This document shows, piece after piece, positions 30,353 to 40,182 of a DNA stretch of 64,000 nt (its first letter is position 1; each line of letters starts with the position of its first letter). Below the pieces are notes generated by a model. That model made no database searches. It worked only from the letters and a program-made list of their open reading frames with translations, and was not told the origin of the DNA. Made by a program: the position numbers and the translations under genes. The stretch is taken from the NCBI RefSeq assembly GCF_014205675.1, contig NZ_JACIIX010000014.1:53026-117025 (forward strand), read 5' to 3'. The stretch is from Novispirillum itersonii (GTDB taxonomy: Bacteria; Pseudomonadota; Alphaproteobacteria; Rhodospirillales; Rhodospirillaceae).

Positions 30353-30811
30353 TCCGGAGCAGCGCCGTACCGCTTGATGCGGTACAGGACTGATTGACGG
30401 AAACGGCATCATGGCGCCTGCGTCCGTCCGCTCTCCCGACCGGGAAGGTGGACAGACGCAGGCGTCGCCGTTTTTACGGTCTGCCGGATGATCTGCCCGC
30501 GACTTATCGGTTGTCCCGGAGGGCGTCATGGTTTTGCCATGCTGTACTGGTTGGCTGAGACGGTAAATCTTTGCCAGCGCGGTCGCGATCCGGTGACGGA
30601 GATCCGTCTGTGTGGTTTTTCTGCCGTCCGGTGTGGAATTTCTGCACCGAAATCCGGCACGGGTTCATAGAAAAAAAGTAATCCCCATGTCATTGTCGGC
30701 GCCGTAAGACAGCTTCCGGCCTGACAGCCGGGGGCGGGCCGTTGCCGGTCCGGAAGTCTGCGGCCCTGAAATAGGCCGGAAACGGTGTGAAACTTGCAGC
30801 GGGTGAAGAGA
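30353..30811 (+). other. pal-cpoB intergenic region
   Basis: About 460 bases. A short perfect hairpin GTACCGC/GCGGTAC is at 30367-30385, and a terminator follows at 30414-30475. The remaining stretch has no convincing gene. It ends in several GC-rich short stems before cpoB, whose promoter should be here. Confidence 0.55.
30414..30475 (+). terminator. Terminator after pal
   Basis: A long stem with outer arms GCGCCTGCGTC and GACGCAGGCGTC and an inner hairpin around TCCCGACCGGGA is followed by GCCGTTTTTA. It should end the tol-pal transcript before cpoB. Confidence 0.75.
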
Positions 30812-31768
30812 ATGGGTGTCGCTCAGATGCTTCCTATCCTGTCGGCCCGTGGGCGCATGGCGTCTGCGGTGTCTGGCCTTGTCCTGTGCCTGACGGTTCT
30901 GCCGACCGCAGCCGGTGCGCAGGATATCAGCGACATGGCGGAACGGATCCAGAAGCTGGAGCGTGACCTTTCGATGCTACAGCGCCAGTCCGGCGGCAAT
31001 GGCATTGCCGTTCCGGCCGGTGGCGGTGCCGCGATGGGGGGCGATGCCGCGTCTCAGCTGATGCTGCGTCTGGCCGAGGTTGAGCGGCAGATGGCCGACC
31101 TGACCGGCCGGATGGAGGAAACTCAGCATTCGGTGGCGCGGGTCAACACCCGGGTCGATAATATTTCCAAGGACATGGATTTCCGCCTGCAACAGCTGGA
31201 ACAGCATGGCGGCGGGGCACAGGCCGCAGCCCCAGCGGCGGCTCCGGCAGCCGGGGCTCCGTCCACTCCGGCCCCGGCGGCGACCGGTGGGCAGCCCGGC
31301 GTTTTCGGTGTGCTGCCGCAGTCGGCGGCCAACAAGCCCGCGGCACCGCAGGCGGCCCCGGCCGGTCTTCCGGCAGGAAGCCCGGAGCAGCAGTACAATT
31401 ACGCCTCCACGCTGCTGCGCAACGGCGATTATGCCGGGGCCCAGAATGCGCTTGAGGCGTTCGTGAAGCAGAACCCCAAGCATGATCTGGCCGGAAACGC
31501 CCAGTATTGGCTGGGCGAGACTTTCTACGTCCGTCAGGACTTCAAGAACGCTGCCGTGGCCTTCCTTGATGGGTACCGGAATTATCCGAAGAACAACAAG
31601 GCTCCGGATAATCTGCTGAAGCTTGGCCTGTCGATGGGCGCCCTGAACCAGACCAAAGAGGCCTGTGCGGCGCTGACCCGGATCCCGAAGGAATATCCGA
31701 CGGCGTCGGATGTGACCAAGCGCCGGGCGGAATCGGAACGGGACCGCCTGAAGTGCCCGAAGACCTGA
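30812..31768 (+). CDS. cpoB: Tol-Pal cluster protein CpoB (YbgF)
   Basis: Periplasmic protein of about 318 residues. A signal peptide (AVSGLVLCLTVLPTAAGA) is followed by a coiled coil with MAERIQKLERDLSMLQRQ and MADLTGRMEETQHSVARV (about residues 50-125). An Ala/Pro-rich linker leads to C-terminal TPR repeats starting at EQQYNYASTLLRNGDYAGA. It links the Tol system with peptidoglycan synthesis at division. The ATG at 30812 is preferred over a TTG six codons upstream; another ATG at 30827 is possible. The last 16 bases overlap tilS. Confidence 0.9.
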   Translation: MGVAQMLPILSARGRMASAVSGLVLCLTVLPTAAGAQDISDMAERIQKLERDLSMLQRQSGGNGIAVPAGGGAAMGGDAASQLMLRLAEVERQMADLTGRMEETQHSVARVNTRVDNISKDMDFRLQQLEQHGGGAQAAAPAAAPAAGAPSTPAPAATGGQPGVFGVLPQSAANKPAAPQAAPAGLPAGSPEQQYNYASTLLRNGDYAGAQNALEAFVKQNPKHDLAGNAQYWLGETFYVRQDFKNAAVAFLDGYRNYPKNNKAPDNLLKLGLSMGALNQTKEACAALTRIPKEYPTASDVTKRRAESERDRLKCPKT

Positions 31769-33102
31769 CGGTCAGCGACAGCGACTTTTCGGCTCTGATG
31801 GCTGGACTGGGTCCGTTTGAAACGGCACCCGGTCTGGCCATTGCCGTTTCCGGGGGCGCGGACAGCCTTGCCCTGTGTCTTCTGGCGGACCGCTGGGCGC
31901 GGCGGCAGGGGGGGACGGTGACGGCGCTGACCGTTAACCACGGACTCCGCGCTGAGGCCGTAGAGGAGGCGGTTCAGGTCGGGCGCTGGCTGGCGGGTTA
32001 CGGTATTCCGCATCGCATCCTGACCGTTACGGCTCCCGCCCCCCAAGGGGATATCCAGCACTGGGCCCGGCGGAATCGCTATGCGCTGTTGCAGGACTGG
32101 TGCGCCGCCCATGGCATTCTGCATCTGCTGCTGGCCCATCACCGGGAAGATCAGGCTGAAACCCTGCTGCTGCGTCTGGCCCGGGGCAGTGGGGTCAGTG
32201 GCCTGAGTGCAATGGCGGCGGTCACGCACACGGCGGAGTGCCGGATTTTGCGTCCGCTGCTGCCCCTTCCTAAGGCCCGGCTGGTGGCCACACTGCACTC
32301 CTGCGGACAGGACTGGATCTGTGATCCGTCGAACGACTCCGTGGCTTATGCCCGTGTGCGGATGCGGAAACTGCTCCCGGCCCTCTCGGGTGAAGGTCTG
32401 ACGCCGGGGCGGCTTGCTGAAACGGCGCGGACACTGGCCCGCAGCCGGGAAGGGCTTGATGCGCTGTCCGTGCGGCTGCTTGCTGAAACGGTGAGCCTGT
32501 TCCCATCGGGCGTTGCCTGCATCACCGCTCCAGCCCGTTGGCGCGATCAGCCGGAAGAGGTCAGCCTGCGGGCTCTGTCGGGCCTTCTGGCCTGTGTTGG
32601 CGGTCAGGTCTATCCGCCCCGGGCTGAGCGTCTGGAGCGGGCTTTGTCCTGCTGGGGGCAGGACATGACGCTGGGTGGCTGCCGGATTGTCGCGGAACGG
32701 GGCTGCCTGTGGATCTGGCGGGAGATGCGGTCGGTCCGTCCTCAGGTTCTGCGATGGGGCGAGTCTGTGGTCTGGGACCGGCGGTTTCGCGTGTCATGGC
32801 CTCAGGCGAGTCGCGAATCAGCTCCGGCCGTTTCGCTGATCCTGCGCCCTCTGGGGCAGGGGGGAGTGCAGGCTGTGCGCCGTGCTGCCTGCGCACCGGG
32901 GGACGCTGTGGGCCTGCCCCGGCGTTCACTGCCCACTCTTCCCTCCTTATGGTCCGATCGGATACTGGTATCGGTGCCGCATCTGGGCTATTCCATAGGG
33001 CAGGAGTTTCAGGACAGGGGGTCCTTCGCGTTGCCGGAGGTCCGGTTTGCCCCGGTGCATCCGGTCAGCCCGGCCGGATTGATCCGGCGGGCGGTCCCCT
33101 GA
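31753..33102 (+). CDS. tilS: tRNA(Ile)-lysidine synthase
   Basis: TilS of about 449 residues modifies C34 of tRNA-Ile(CAU) to lysidine, so that it reads AUA codons. The PP-loop AVSGGADSLALCLLADRW lies near residue 30, and HHREDQAETLLLRLARGSG is the conserved second motif. The C-terminal part is divergent, as usual in alphaproteobacteria. GTG at 31753 lies within the end of cpoB, which fits an operon. ftsH follows, the typical order. Confidence 0.92.
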   Translation: MPEDLTVSDSDFSALMAGLGPFETAPGLAIAVSGGADSLALCLLADRWARRQGGTVTALTVNHGLRAEAVEEAVQVGRWLAGYGIPHRILTVTAPAPQGDIQHWARRNRYALLQDWCAAHGILHLLLAHHREDQAETLLLRLARGSGVSGLSAMAAVTHTAECRILRPLLPLPKARLVATLHSCGQDWICDPSNDSVAYARVRMRKLLPALSGEGLTPGRLAETARTLARSREGLDALSVRLLAETVSLFPSGVACITAPARWRDQPEEVSLRALSGLLACVGGQVYPPRAERLERALSCWGQDMTLGGCRIVAERGCLWIWREMRSVRPQVLRWGESVVWDRRFRVSWPQASRESAPAVSLILRPLGQGGVQAVRRAACAPGDAVGLPRRSLPTLPSLWSDRILVSVPHLGYSIGQEFQDRGSFALPEVRFAPVHPVSPAGLIRRAVP

Positions 33103-33253
33103 ATTGGGATTGCTGTGGCGTTTTGGTCACAGCGGTTGACAGATATGACGGAATCCTTGCGTCCGCGCAGGCCCGTCTTATGTGAAGAGTTATAAGTTTG
33201 TCCGCCGACCGGTCACGATCCCGGCCCGGCTTTTGGTACGGAAGGGCTGTCCC

Positions 33254-35179
33254 TTGAATTTCAGCAAGAATCTGCTGCTGTGGGTGATCATCGCCGTGCT
33301 TCTGGTGGCGCTGTTCAACCTGTTCCAGACCTCGACGCCGCGTACCAACGCCTCGTCGCTGGCGTTCTCCGAATTCATGGAGCACGTGGACCGCAACGAT
33401 ATCTCCAGTGTCACCATTCAGGGTGACCGGGTGACCGGGCAGATGCAGACCGGGCAGACCTTCTCGGTGTATGTGCCGGAAGGGGCGAACATCGTCAGCT
33501 CCCTGCGGGATCACAATGTGCGCATCAACGCGATGCCGCGGGATGATGAATCCCCGACCTTCTGGGGGATCCTGATCTCGTGGTTCCCGATGCTGCTGTT
33601 GATCGGCGTGTGGATTTTCTTCATGCGTCAGATGCAGGGCGGCTCACGCGGGGCCATGGGCTTCGGGAAGTCCAAGGCCCGGCTGCTGACCGAGAAATCC
33701 GGCCGCGTCACCTTTGAAGACGTGGCGGGCATCGACGAAGCCAAGCAGGAACTGGAAGAGGTCGTGGAATTCCTGCGCGATCCGCAGAAGTTCCAGCGTC
33801 TTGGCGGCAAGATCCCGAAGGGCGTGCTGCTGGTCGGCCCCCCGGGTACCGGTAAGACCCTGCTGGCCCGTGCCATCGCCGGGGAAGCCAATGTGCCGTT
33901 CTTCACCATCTCCGGCTCTGATTTCGTGGAAATGTTTGTCGGTGTCGGTGCCAGCCGTGTCCGCGACATGTTCGATCAGGGCAAGAAGAATGCGCCGTGT
34001 ATCATTTTCATCGACGAAATCGACGCGGTGGGCCGCCACCGTGGTGCCGGTCTCGGCGGCGGGAATGATGAGCGGGAGCAGACCCTGAACCAGCTGCTGG
34101 TGGAAATGGATGGTTTCGAGGCCAACGAGGGCGTGATCCTTGTGGCGGCCACCAACCGCCCGGATGTGCTGGATCCGGCGCTGCTGCGCCCCGGCCGTTT
34201 CGACCGTCAGGTGGTGGTGCCGAATCCCGATGTGGGCGGCCGTGAAAAGATCCTGAAGGTGCATACCCGTAAGACCCCGCTGGGGCCGGATGTGGATGTG
34301 CGGGTGATTGCCCGTGGCACCCCCGGGTTCTCCGGTGCGGATCTGTCGAATTTGGTCAATGAAGCTGCGCTGCTCGCCGCCCGTAAGGGCAAGCGCGTGG
34401 TGTCGCAGTCCGATTTTGAAGAAGCCAAGGATAAGGTCCTGATGGGGGCGGAACGCCGTTCCATGGTCATGACCGAAGATGAAAAGAAGCTGACGGCCTA
34501 CCATGAAGGCGGCCATGCGCTGGTGACCCTGCATTCCCCGGATTATGACCCGATTCACAAGGCGACCATCGTGCCGCGTGGCCGGGCGCTGGGTCTGGTG
34601 CAGAGCCTGCCGGAACGGGACCGTTATTCCGCCAACCGGGCCTATCTCGAATCCTTCCTTGCCATCGCCATGGCGGGTCGGATTGCCGAAGAAGTGGTGT
34701 TCGGTGCGGATAAGGTGACCAGCGGTGCCGCGCAGGATATCAAGATGGCGACCGACCGGGCCCGCCGCATGGTGACGGAATGGGGGATGTCGGAATCTCT
34801 CGGCCCGATCGCGTACGGCGAACCGGAAGGGGAAGTGTTCCTTGGTCATTCTGTGACCACCCACAAGAACATTTCCGAGCAGACCGCCCGTGAGGTTGAT
34901 CTGGAAATCCGCCGTTTGGTCGAAAAGGGTTACAAGCGCGCCTACGACATCATCACGGAGAACCGCGACCAGCTGGAGCGGATCGCACAGGCCCTGCTGG
35001 AGTACGAAACCCTCTCCGGGAAGGAACTGCGGGCGGTGATGAACGGCGAGCCGGTGGTGCGGGATGGCAATGGCTCCAGCACCGGCAGCACCGGCGGAGA
35101 CACTGCCGCGCCGCGCAAGTCCTCGGTGCCGACTTCGGTTCCGCCGGTGTCGGGACCGGAACCGCAGCCGGGGCAGTAA
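33254..35179 (+). CDS. ftsH: ATP-dependent zinc metalloprotease FtsH
   Basis: Membrane-anchored AAA protease of about 641 residues that degrades unassembled membrane proteins and short-lived regulators. The N-terminal membrane helix [18 protein letters not shown] and a second one near residue 105 flank a periplasmic domain. Walker A is [17 protein letters not shown], Walker B is [11 protein letters not shown], and the second region of homology ends LLRPGRFDR. The zinc site is [11 protein letters not shown] use the TTG at 33254, which gives the conserved short N-terminus and has GGAAGGG about 8 bases upstream; an in-frame start at 33182 would add 24 residues. Confidence 0.96.
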   Translation: MNFSKNLLLWVIIAVLLVALFNLFQTSTPRTNASSLAFSEFMEHVDRNDISSVTIQGDRVTGQMQTGQTFSVYVPEGANIVSSLRDHNVRINAMPRDDESPTFWGILISWFPMLLLIGVWIFFMRQMQGGSRGAMGFGKSKARLLTEKSGRVTFEDVAGIDEAKQELEEVVEFLRDPQKFQRLGGKIPKGVLLVGPPGTGKTLLARAIAGEANVPFFTISGSDFVEMFVGVGASRVRDMFDQGKKNAPCIIFIDEIDAVGRHRGAGLGGGNDEREQTLNQLLVEMDGFEANEGVILVAATNRPDVLDPALLRPGRFDRQVVVPNPDVGGREKILKVHTRKTPLGPDVDVRVIARGTPGFSGADLSNLVNEAALLAARKGKRVVSQSDFEEAKDKVLMGAERRSMVMTEDEKKLTAYHEGGHALVTLHSPDYDPIHKATIVPRGRALGLVQSLPERDRYSANRAYLESFLAIAMAGRIAEEVVFGADKVTSGAAQDIKMATDRARRMVTEWGMSESLGPIAYGEPEGEVFLGHSVTTHKNISEQTAREVDLEIRRLVEKGYKRAYDIITENRDQLERIAQALLEYETLSGKELRAVMNGEPVVRDGNGSSTGSTGGDTAAPRKSSVPTSVPPVSGPEPQPGQ

Positions 35180-35208
35180 CCGGATGACGTCGACCTTTAC
35201 GGTTGTGG

Positions 35209-35235
35209 AAAACCCCGCCTTGCCGCGGGGTTTTT
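35209..35235 (+). terminator. Terminator after ftsH
   Basis: Perfect arms AAAACCCCGC (35209-35218) and GCGGGGTTTT (35225-35234) with T5 form an intrinsic terminator 29 bases after the ftsH stop. It would lie inside folP if folP started at 35184, which argues for the start at 35238. Confidence 0.85.
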
Positions 35236-35237
35236 CC

Positions 35238-36296
35238 ATGACAGCCGCCGGAGATCAGTCTTTGGCGGCTGCCGGTGTTCCGCCGCTGTGGCTGGTGCCG
35301 CTGGGGGGCGGGGTTCCTGCGTCCGGGCGGGCAATTCTGGCGTGGCGGGTGTGGCTGCAAACCGGCCCGGCGGAGATCACGCAGGTGGACTGCACCCGTG
35401 ACAGCCTGACCGGCTGGGCGCGGGAGGGCGGGGAAGCGCTGTGGGCGACGGTCAAGCGCCGCCTGTCGGCGACTGAAGGGCTGCGTCCGGCCTTCGCCGG
35501 GCTGGATATGGCACGGCCCCATGTGATGGGGATTGTCAATGTCACCCCGGACAGTTTCTCGGACGGCGGAGACCACGCCGATTCTGCGGTCGCCGTCAGC
35601 CGGGGTCTCGCCATGCTGGACGCCGGGGCGACGATCCTTGATGTCGGTGGCGAATCGACCCGGCCGGGGGCTGATCCGGTGTCGCCGCAGGAGGAGATCG
35701 CCCGGGTGGTGCCGGTGATCCGCGAACTGGCCAACCGGGGGGCGGTGGTGTCGATTGATACCCGCCACGCCGTGGTGATGCAGGCGGCGGTGGCTGCCGG
35801 GGCGGCGATCCTGAACGATGTCACTGCCCTGCTGGGGGACCCGGACAGCCTGCCGATGGCGGTCCGCCTCGGCAAACCGGTGATGTTGATGCACATGCAG
35901 GGGGAAGACCCCCGGACCATGCAGGCGGATCCGTCCTACCCGCATGCGCCGGTGGCGGTCTTCGAGTCGCTGGCGGCGCGGGTGGAGGCCTGTCTGGCGG
36001 CGGGAATCGCCCGGCAGGATCTGTGCGTCGATCCCGGGATCGGTTTCGGGAAGACCGTGGAGCACAACGCGGCGCTGATGCGCAGCCTTGGCATGTTGCA
36101 CGGTCTGGGCTGTCCGGTCCTGCTGGGGGCGTCCCGCAAAAGCTTCATCGGGCGCCTTGCCGGAGTCCCTCTGCCGAAGGACCGCCTGCCGGGGTCGCTG
36201 ACGGCGGCCATCCGTGGCTGGGAGCAAGGGGTGCAGATCGTGCGTGTGCATGATGTCGGGGAAACCGTGCAGGCGCTGCGAGTCTGGCAGGCCTGA
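35238..36296 (+). CDS. folP: Dihydropteroate synthase
   Basis: DHPS joins p-aminobenzoate to the pterin diphosphate in folate synthesis and is the sulfonamide target. About 352 residues. The conserved core starts near residue 95 with MGIVNVTPDSFSDGG and continues with DVGGESTRPGADPV, VSIDTRHAVVM, INDVTAL-like ILNDVTALLGD, DPGIGFGKTVEHN and LLGASRKSFIG. The N-terminal extension of about 90 residues before the core is common in alphaproteobacteria. ATG 35238 directly follows the terminator; an in-frame ATG at 35184 is the alternative. Many alphaproteobacteria have glmM next; here an ABC transporter follows instead. Confidence 0.93.
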   Translation: MTAAGDQSLAAAGVPPLWLVPLGGGVPASGRAILAWRVWLQTGPAEITQVDCTRDSLTGWAREGGEALWATVKRRLSATEGLRPAFAGLDMARPHVMGIVNVTPDSFSDGGDHADSAVAVSRGLAMLDAGATILDVGGESTRPGADPVSPQEEIARVVPVIRELANRGAVVSIDTRHAVVMQAAVAAGAAILNDVTALLGDPDSLPMAVRLGKPVMLMHMQGEDPRTMQADPSYPHAPVAVFESLAARVEACLAAGIARQDLCVDPGIGFGKTVEHNAALMRSLGMLHGLGCPVLLGASRKSFIGRLAGVPLPKDRLPGSLTAAIRGWEQGVQIVRVHDVGETVQALRVWQA

Positions 36297-36503
36297 TTTT
36301 CGCTGACGGGAGGGCGGGGGTTCGCTGCTGCAAAAAATCCCCGTCCCCGGCATGTGAATCCTCTGGACGGCATGCAGGCTGTCTTTTATTTTTCGCATGT
36401 CACAACAGCTTCATGTGACGCGTGTCGTCAGGGATCGCCGTCCTTCTCGGAAAAGAGCAGGGGCGGCGTCCGTTTTTTCGATCTTTGCAGACGGTTTCAA
36501 CGA
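36297..36503 (+). promoter_or_regulatory. Leader of the BMP-type ABC transporter operon
   Basis: About 207 bases between folP and the transporter ATPase gene. It ends in a terminator-like hairpin (separate entry) 25 bases before the GTG start. The distance from folP and the nearness to the ATPase start make it a candidate attenuated leader. I could not match it to a purine or other riboswitch consensus. Confidence 0.4.
36431..36478 (+). terminator. Terminator-like hairpin before the transporter gene
   Basis: A long imperfect stem runs from 36431 (GGGATCGCCGTCC) to 36471 (GGGGCGGCGTCC) with a GGAAAA loop and is followed by GTTTTTT. It either ends the ftsH-folP read-through transcript or attenuates the transporter operon. 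Confidence 0.6.
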
Positions 36504-38060
36504 GTGCAGACGGATCAGCTTCCCCCGCCGCGCCTACAGCTGCGGCGCATTGACAAGCGTTTTCCCGGCTGTCACGCCAACAAGGCGGTCTCTCTGACCT
36601 TGCAGCCGGGGGAAATCCATGCCCTGCTCGGGGAAAATGGGGCTGGCAAGTCGACTCTGGTCAAAATCGTCTACGGCGTTCAGCAGGCTGACAGCGGCGA
36701 GATCCTGTGGGATGGCCAGCCGGTGCACATCGGCAGCCCGGCACAGGCGCGTGCCCTTGGCATCGGCATGGTGTTCCAGCATTTTTCGCTGTTTGAGTCG
36801 CTGACCGTCACCGAGAATATTGCCCTTGGTATCAATGCCAGGGAACCGCTGGAGGATCTGGCAACCCGGATTGCCGAAGTGTCGCAGCGCTATGGCCTGC
36901 CGCTGGATCCGCAGCGCCATGTGCATGATCTGTCGGTGGGGGAACGCCAGCGGGTGGAGATCACCCGCTGCCTGTTGCAGAATCCGCGCCTGCTGATCAT
37001 GGATGAGCCGACCTCGGTGCTGACCCCGCAGGAGGCCGATACCCTGTTTGAGACCCTGCGCCGCCTGCGCGACGAGGGCTGTACCATCCTCTACATTTCC
37101 CACAAGCTGGAAGAAATCCGCGCCCTGTGCTCTCAGGCGACGGTTCTGCGCGCCGGGGACGTGGTGGGATCCTGCGATCCGCGCGAAAACAGCGCCCGGG
37201 CACTGGCGCAGATGATGATCGGGACCGAGCTGAAAACCGCCCGCAGCAGCATTTCCGGCACCCGCCGGGGCGAGGCGCGGCTTCAGGTGACTAACCTCAG
37301 CCTCGGCTCTCTTCAGCCGTTCGGGGTTGACCTGAAGGACATCTCGCTGTCGGTGCACAGCGGTGAGATCGTCGGTATCGCCGGGGTGGCAGGCAATGGC
37401 CAGAACGAGCTGATGGCCGCCCTCTCCGGCGAACACCGCAGTGCCGACCACGATGCCATCCATATCAATGGGCAGCCGGTGGGGCGTCTCGGGCCGAAGC
37501 GCCGCCGTGATCTCGGCATGGGTTTTGTGCCGGAAGAACGTCTGGGCCGGGGGGCGGTCCCGGATCTGTCGCTGGCCGACAATGCCCTGCTGTCCGGCTA
37601 TGGGCGGCAGGCGTTGGTCAGCCGGGGGCTGATCTCCTTCCGCAAGGTTAATGCCTACGCGGACCGCATTATTCAGGCCTTCAACGTCCGCACCCACGGG
37701 CGGCGGGCGGAAGCGCGGTCACTGTCCGGCGGCAACCTGCAAAAATTCATCATTGGCCGCGAAATCCTGCAAAAGCCGAAACTGCTGATCTGCGCCCAGC
37801 CGACCTGGGGGGTGGATGCCGGGGCGGCCGCGCAGATCCATCAGGCGCTGCTCGATCTGCGCGATCAGGGGGCGGCGGTGCTGGTGGTCAGTCAGGATCT
37901 GGATGAGCTGTTCACCATCGCCGACCGCATTGCGGTGATGTGCCATGGCCGCCTGTCGTCCCTGCGTGCCGCCCGGGAAACCACGGTGGAGCAGGTGGGG
38001 CTGCTGATGGGCGGCCTGTTTGACTCTGCTGACGAGTGGGAGGACGATCATGGCGCATAA
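36504..38060 (+). CDS. BMP-type ABC transporter ATP-binding protein
   Basis: Double ATPase of about 518 residues, RbsA/YufO type, energising uptake of a nucleoside or similar compound. The first domain is complete: GENGAGKST, LSVGERQRVEI and LLIMDEPTSVLT. The second has the altered loop GVAGNGQNELMAAL and the signature LSGGNLQKFI with ICAQPTWGVD, as is usual in this family. I take GTG at 36504 (after ACGA), which gives the expected N-terminus; an in-frame start at 36354 would read through the terminator-like hairpin. It overlaps the first permease gene. Nucleoside specificity is inferred from the family only. Confidence 0.88.
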   Translation: MQTDQLPPPRLQLRRIDKRFPGCHANKAVSLTLQPGEIHALLGENGAGKSTLVKIVYGVQQADSGEILWDGQPVHIGSPAQARALGIGMVFQHFSLFESLTVTENIALGINAREPLEDLATRIAEVSQRYGLPLDPQRHVHDLSVGERQRVEITRCLLQNPRLLIMDEPTSVLTPQEADTLFETLRRLRDEGCTILYISHKLEEIRALCSQATVLRAGDVVGSCDPRENSARALAQMMIGTELKTARSSISGTRRGEARLQVTNLSLGSLQPFGVDLKDISLSVHSGEIVGIAGVAGNGQNELMAALSGEHRSADHDAIHINGQPVGRLGPKRRRDLGMGFVPEERLGRGAVPDLSLADNALLSGYGRQALVSRGLISFRKVNAYADRIIQAFNVRTHGRRAEARSLSGGNLQKFIIGREILQKPKLLICAQPTWGVDAGAAAQIHQALLDLRDQGAAVLVVSQDLDELFTIADRIAVMCHGRLSSLRAARETTVEQVGLLMGGLFDSADEWEDDHGA

Positions 38061-39147
38061 GCCGTCGTTCATGCCGCGTCTGGAACCGCGTGGGCATGCC
38101 TCTCCGTCGATGGTGTATCTGACACCGCTGCTGGCGCTGGTGGTGACCCTGCTGGCCGGGGGCCTGCTGTTTCAGGTGCTGGGCTTCAATGCGCCGGAAG
38201 CGCTGTATACGTTCTTTATCTCGCCGCTGACCACGGCCTACGGGCTGGGGGAACTGGTGGTGAAAGCCACGCCGCTGGCCCTGTGTGCCATCGGTCTGGC
38301 GCTGGGGTTCCGGGGCAACGTCTGGAACATCGGGGCCGAAGGGCAGCTGACCTTCGGGGCGATTTTCGGTGGGGGTGTGGCGCTGGCCTGCTACGACATG
38401 GAAGGCTGGTGGATCCTGCCGCTGATGGTCGTGGCCGGAATGGTTGGCGGCATGCTGTGGGGGGCTATTCCGGCCTTCCTGAAGACCCGGTTCCACGCTT
38501 CGGAAATTCTGGTCAGCCTGATGCTGACCTATGTGGCGACCCTGATTCTCAGCCTGCTGGTGCATGGCCCGTGGCGCGATCCGGAGGGGTTCAACTTCCC
38601 GGAATCGCGGATATTCAGTGATTCGGCCCTGCTGCCGGTGCTGCTGGCGGAAACCCGCCTGCACTTCGGCGCGCTGTTTGCGCTGGCGGCGGTGGTCGGT
38701 GGCTGGTTCATCATTGCCCGCACCTTTGTCGGCTTCCAGATCAAGGTGATGGGCCTGACGCCTGCCGCCGGGGGCTATGCCGGATTCAGCCAGCGCAAGG
38801 TGGTGTGGCTGTCGTTTCTGGTGTCCGGGGCGCTGGCGGGTCTGGCCGGGGTGTCGGAAGTGGCCGGACCGATCGGGCAGCTTCAGCCGACGGTGTCGCC
38901 GGGGTACGGGTTTACCGCGATCATCGTCGCCTTTCTCGGCCGCCTGCATCCGGTGGGGATCCTGCTGGCAGCGCTGCTGATGGCACTGTCCTATCTGGGG
39001 GGCGAGGCCGTCCAGATCGGCATGGGCCTGCCGCTGGCTGTCACCGGGGTGTTTCAGGGGATGCTGCTGTTCTTCCTGCTGGCGTCTGATGTTCTGATCC
39101 GGTACCGGGTGCGCTTCGGCCGCCCGCAGCAGGAGGCGAAGGCGTGA
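38050..39147 (+). CDS. BMP-type ABC transporter permease 1
   Basis: Permease of about 365 residues with around ten hydrophobic segments, YufP/NupB-like. Diagnostic stretches are LGFRGNVWNIGAEGQLTFGA and TRFHASEILVSLMLTYVA. ATG at 38050 overlaps the end of the ATPase gene. Its stop overlaps the GTG of the next gene by four bases. Confidence 0.9.
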   Translation: MAHKPSFMPRLEPRGHASPSMVYLTPLLALVVTLLAGGLLFQVLGFNAPEALYTFFISPLTTAYGLGELVVKATPLALCAIGLALGFRGNVWNIGAEGQLTFGAIFGGGVALACYDMEGWWILPLMVVAGMVGGMLWGAIPAFLKTRFHASEILVSLMLTYVATLILSLLVHGPWRDPEGFNFPESRIFSDSALLPVLLAETRLHFGALFALAAVVGGWFIIARTFVGFQIKVMGLTPAAGGYAGFSQRKVVWLSFLVSGALAGLAGVSEVAGPIGQLQPTVSPGYGFTAIIVAFLGRLHPVGILLAALLMALSYLGGEAVQIGMGLPLAVTGVFQGMLLFFLLASDVLIRYRVRFGRPQQEAKA

Positions 39148-40079
39148 GTATTGAACTGCTGGATGCCACCGCCCTGCTGCTGGTGGCGATGATGCGGGCC
39201 GCCGTGCCGCTGGCGCTGGCGGCGCTGGGGGAACTGGTGACGGAAAAGTCCGGTGTGCTGAACCTCGGCGTTGAAGGGATGATGCTGACCGGCGCGGTGG
39301 CGGCGTTTGCGGCAACGGTCTCCACCGGCTCGATGACCTTCGGTCTGCTGGCGGCGATGCTGGCCGGGATGGCGATGGCCCTGCTGTTTGGCTTCCTGAC
39401 CCTGTATCTGCTGACCAATCAGGTGGCGACCGGGCTGGCCCTGACCATTTTCGGGATCGGCCTGTCGGCATTCGTCGGGCAGGGGTTTGTCGGCCAGACG
39501 GTGGAGCCGATGGCGGCGGTATCACTGGGCGCCCTGTCGCAGATTCCGCTGATCGGCAAACTGGTGTTCGGGCAGGATCCGATGGTCTACCTGACGCTGG
39601 CTCTGACCGGGGTCATCTGGTGGTTTTTCGCCCGGGCCCGGGCCGGTCTGGTGGTGCGCGCGGTGGGGGAAAGCCCGCATGCCGCCCATGCCATCGGCTA
39701 TCCGGTGCGGCTGATCCGTCTGGGGGCGGTGCTGTTCGGCGGTGCCTGCTGCGGTCTGGCCGGGGCCTACCTGTCGCTGGTTTATACCCCGATGTGGGTG
39801 GAAGGGATGACCGCCGGGCGCGGCTGGATCGCACTGGCGCTGGTGGTGTTCGCCACCTGGCGGCCGTGGCGCGCCCTGCTGGGGGCCTGGCTGTTCGGTG
39901 GTATCACCATCATTCAGCTGCATGTGCAGGGGATGGGGGTCGATCTGCCGTCGCAGGTGCTGTCGATGCTGCCGTATCTGGCGACCATTGTGGTGCTGGT
40001 GCTGATTTCCCGCGACAGTACGCGGATCCGCCTGAACGCACCGGCCAGTATCGGCAAGGTATTTCATCCGGAAGGCTAA
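39144..40079 (+). CDS. BMP-type ABC transporter permease 2
   Basis: Second permease of 311 residues, YufQ/NupC-like. The diagnostic stretch is [20 protein letters not shown] at residues about 26-45, with further helices and [20 protein letters not shown] later. GTG start overlaps the previous stop (GTGA). It pairs with permease 1 as a heterodimer. Confidence 0.9.
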   Translation: MSIELLDATALLLVAMMRAAVPLALAALGELVTEKSGVLNLGVEGMMLTGAVAAFAATVSTGSMTFGLLAAMLAGMAMALLFGFLTLYLLTNQVATGLALTIFGIGLSAFVGQGFVGQTVEPMAAVSLGALSQIPLIGKLVFGQDPMVYLTLALTGVIWWFFARARAGLVVRAVGESPHAAHAIGYPVRLIRLGAVLFGGACCGLAGAYLSLVYTPMWVEGMTAGRGWIALALVVFATWRPWRALLGAWLFGGITIIQLHVQGMGVDLPSQVLSMLPYLATIVVLVLISRDSTRIRLNAPASIGKVFHPEG

Positions 40080-40182
40080 GGGGGAAATCCTGGCCCGGAT
40101 GGGGTGTGTCGTGATGTTTTCCGGCTGATGCCACGGGGGAAAGTCCCGTCCGCTGGCAGGCCCGCTGACAGGAGCGTGAGGA

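Noticed and set aside
36297..36430. A purine riboswitch before the BMP transporter
   Set aside because: The conserved core words of known purine riboswitches were not found; only the terminator-like stem is supported.
37912..39525. A 537-codon minus-strand open frame opposite the BMP-type permeases
   Set aside because: It is antisense to conserved permeases, with a Gln/His/Arg-rich product and no ribosome-binding site.
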